From assembly GCA_030670165.1 (NCBI GenBank), contig DAOVCF010000024.1:1-14612 (forward strand): DNA of 14,612 nt, given 5' to 3'. Shown here piece after piece: positions 12,797-14,612 of this stretch. The notes below the pieces were generated by a model. The model had not been told where the DNA came from, searched no databases, and worked only from the letters and a program-made list of their open reading frames with translations. The position numbers and the translations under genes were made by a program. The DNA is from Candidatus Stahliibacteriota bacterium (GTDB lineage: Bacteria > Hydrothermota > Tepidihabitantia > B3-TA06). Position 1 is the first letter of the stretch. Every line of letters starts with the position of its first letter.

Positions 12797-14443
12797 ATGC
12801 ACGTTCTTTGTTTGTTGAGCGTTTTTCTCCTGCAGGCGGTTGAACTTGACACCGAGCCGGCGTGGGAATCGAATGACAACGACTACTCCACCGGCGGCGT
12901 CCTTGCAGACATAGATTCAGACGGCGATCTTGACCTGGTTACCGGCAACGGCAACGACATGGCCCGAAATCCCAACAGGGTCTATTATAATAAGGGAGGT
13001 GAGCTTGAGGAGATCGCTTCGTGGAGTTCAGCGGACACAGCCTGCAACGGCCACGTCAGTCTGGGAGATATGGATTCAGACGGCGATCTTGATCTGGCCG
13101 TGGCCGGGTTCGCTCATCAAGGCGATTGGCAGTCCGATCCTTCGCGCGTCTATAGTAACGACGCAGGCATCTTCACCTCAAGTCCGATCTGGCTCGGCGA
13201 CGACACTTTGCAGGCGTTTTCATGCGACTGGGGCGATGCGGACGCAGACGGCGATCTTGACCTGGCAATTGCCCCAGGCAACGAGTATATACCCAAGCGT
13301 CAGGAGGTGGTGATATTCGAGAACGTTGACGGCGTGCTATCAGCAGAGCCGATGTGGGAGTCGGATGATGCAGACTTCAACATGGACGTGTGTTGGGTTG
13401 ACGTAGATGGTGACGGCGATCTTGATCTGGCCGTAGGCGGTTTCGAGACGAACCGTATATACTTCACCGAAGAAGGCATCCTTAATACAGAGGCTGGATG
13501 GGTCTCTGCCGATGCCCATCACACAGTTCAGATTGCGTTTGGTGATTTTGACTCAGACGGTGACATGGACATGGCCACCGCAGACAATAACCAGATGGGG
13601 GACGACGAAAGCCGGGTGCGGATATACCTGAATCACGAAGGTGCACTGGATACCTTGCCTTTCTGGGAGTCAAAGTTGTGGACGTATCAATCCTGCGTGG
13701 CGTGGGGCGACGTGGACGCAGATGGAGACCTCGATCTTGCTGCAGGCGGCTGGTGGGAACCGGTAACGGTATATGAAAACAACGACGACTCATTCGATCC
13801 TATGCCGACCTGGTCATGGAGTCCTTCCAATCCGTGGAACCTTGTTTGCGAACAGGTAATCTGGGGCGAGGTTGACAACGACAACTGGAAGGAAACCACC
13901 GAGAACTTCGGGACTATATCTGCAGGTCATGCAATCTACCCCTCCCATTTCCCGGCGTTGGATGTAGTTGAGGTTAAGATCGATGAATCACCTGCGTCAC
14001 CGGGAGAATTTCTCTGGAACCCGGCAGACGGTTGGATTCAGATAAACCGAGAAGGTTCGGTAGAGGTAACCTACCGCTACTCAAAGTACCCCGACCTTCT
14101 GGTAACCAACTGGGTAGATGTTAAGGGAAACCTCCTCTTCCTTAACCAGGCTGAGGATACAAACGCGGTTGCCGAACGTATTGCCGAAGAGCTGCCAGTT
14201 CGACTTGAGAAAACAGTACTGATCCGAAGGGAACCCATCAGGCTTATATCTTCCACTCCCCAAAGGATAGAAGAAATCTCCCTATACGACGCGGCAGGCA
14301 AACGCCTTGCCGGTTTTGCCCCGGGTGATTGTCAAGTATACACTGAATTGCCTTTCGAAACCTTAGGACTTCCTCGCGGGGTGTATTTCCTCCACGTCCT
14401 GATCAGGCAGAAACCAATCACCCTACGCTTCCAGATTATCTGA
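12797..14443 (+). CDS. Secreted FG-GAP/VCBS-repeat protein with C-terminal sorting domain
   Basis: This protein has 548 residues, with ATG 12797 after TGGAGG. The N-terminus (MHVLCLLSVFLLQAV) is hydrophobic and signal-like but short and without Lys or Arg, which is unusual. Six repeats of about 48-56 residues follow. Each holds a Ca-binding D-x-D-x-D-G-D-x-D loop, at 38-46, 91-99, 147-155, 202-210, 250-258 and 305-313, with the typical following L-A-x-G. A seventh, degenerate copy lies at 357-366 (GEVDNDNWKE). This predicts an extracellular beta-propeller of about seven blades stabilised by calcium, as in integrin-like and adhesive or carbohydrate-binding proteins. Residues about 390-480 are unassigned. 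The final 65 or so residues are a sorting domain (EISLYDAAGKRLAGF, then G-V-Y-F-L-H-V), which ends L-R-F-Q-I-I, unlike the K-V-V-L-I-R of the others. The ligand is unknown. Confidence 0.9.
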   Translation: MHVLCLLSVFLLQAVELDTEPAWESNDNDYSTGGVLADIDSDGDLDLVTGNGNDMARNPNRVYYNKGGELEEIASWSSADTACNGHVSLGDMDSDGDLDLAVAGFAHQGDWQSDPSRVYSNDAGIFTSSPIWLGDDTLQAFSCDWGDADADGDLDLAIAPGNEYIPKRQEVVIFENVDGVLSAEPMWESDDADFNMDVCWVDVDGDGDLDLAVGGFETNRIYFTEEGILNTEAGWVSADAHHTVQIAFGDFDSDGDMDMATADNNQMGDDESRVRIYLNHEGALDTLPFWESKLWTYQSCVAWGDVDADGDLDLAAGGWWEPVTVYENNDDSFDPMPTWSWSPSNPWNLVCEQVIWGEVDNDNWKETTENFGTISAGHAIYPSHFPALDVVEVKIDESPASPGEFLWNPADGWIQINREGSVEVTYRYSKYPDLLVTNWVDVKGNLLFLNQAEDTNAVAERIAEELPVRLEKTVLIRREPIRLISSTPQRIEEISLYDAAGKRLAGFAPGDCQVYTELPFETLGLPRGVYFLHVLIRQKPITLRFQII

Positions 14444-14612
14444 TCATCAACAGGAGGCTGCCGGAAAACAGCCTCATAAATCTCTATCCGCTAATTAGGG
14501 TGTCAGCATGGCAACCCTAAGGCTGCATCAAAGCGGTCTTGGTTATACGCTGGGCCTTGGAGAACCCCTCGGAACCATCATTACGCCGCGCACGCCAGTC
14601 AAGGGTGTAGAT
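14444..14612. other. Right-edge tail with two hairpins and no assignable gene
   Basis: GAGGCTG/CAGCCTC (14454-14460 and 14469-14475, 8-nt loop) can form a hairpin 10 nt after the FG-GAP stop and may end that transcript, though no T-tract follows. TTAGGGT/ACCCTAA (14495-14501 and 14514-14520) is a second inverted repeat. Beyond 14520 several frames on both strands stay open to the edge. They include a plus frame from ATG 14508 (MATLRLHQSG...) and a minus frame ending at TAG 14517-14519 (...KAQRITKTALMQP). Neither is recognisable, and the visible length is too short to decide. Confidence 0.4.

Noticed and set aside
14495..14520. TTAGGGT/ACCCTAA as a telomere-like or attachment site
   Set aside because: It is a single short inverted repeat with no tandem copies, integrase or tRNA nearby.

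Overview
The window looks like a piece of a bacterial chromosome of moderate G+C content. It comes from a lineage that exports proteins carrying a C-terminal beta-sandwich sorting domain of the type IX secretion / FlgD-like kind. Five copies or remnants of that domain occur here, ending in variants of G-V-Y-F-V-R ... K-V-V-L-I-R. Together with Ca-binding FG-GAP repeats and a family C10 protease, this suggests the Bacteroidetes/FCB side of the tree or a related uncultured phylum (WOR-3/Stahlbacteria- or TA06-like). That placement is inference; no rRNA or other marker is present.

Layout. (1) 1-2307, minus strand: the N-terminal part of a secreted PDZ-domain protein that runs off the left edge, preceded by a P-loop protein of the cyclic 2,3-diphosphoglycerate synthetase family. 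Each has its own promoter. (2) 2469-5792, plus strand, the exported-protein island: a decayed small secreted protein, its intact paralog, a C10 (streptopain-type) cysteine protease, and a second decayed sorting domain. (3) 5793-5995: a palindromic MITE/REP-like element, a tandem 9-bp repeat (unit TGTTACGGG) and a promoter. (4) 6027-12433, plus strand: a Crp/Fnr regulator, then a tightly overlapping housekeeping operon prfA-prmC-nadK-recN-pgsA-phosphoesterase. (5) 12553-14443: a small Cys-rich DUF6485-type protein (minus) and a large FG-GAP secreted protein (plus), divergently transcribed from back-to-back promoters. (6) 14444-14612: hairpins and an unassignable tail.

How the genes fit together. 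prfA and prmC are a functional pair, since PrmC methylates the GGQ glutamine of release factors. nadK, recN and pgsA add NADP supply, double-strand-break repair and phospholipid synthesis, and overlaps of 1-20 nt argue for one transcript. The island proteins share an export and anchoring route but not an evident pathway.

Most interesting signal. A 9-bp unit, GTGTTACGG (or its reverse complement CCGTAACAC), recurs in several places: as codons Cys-Tyr-Gly inside two decayed sorting domains, as a tandem array next to the crp promoter, and in reverse orientation as a translated Asn-Thr-rich leader on PgsA. In the second decayed sorting domain, removing exactly one 10-bp copy restores the reading frame to a normal sorting-domain end, so the repeat itself appears to have caused the frameshift. 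Six of the seven promoter candidates share an unusual exact 16-nt spacer between -35 and -10.
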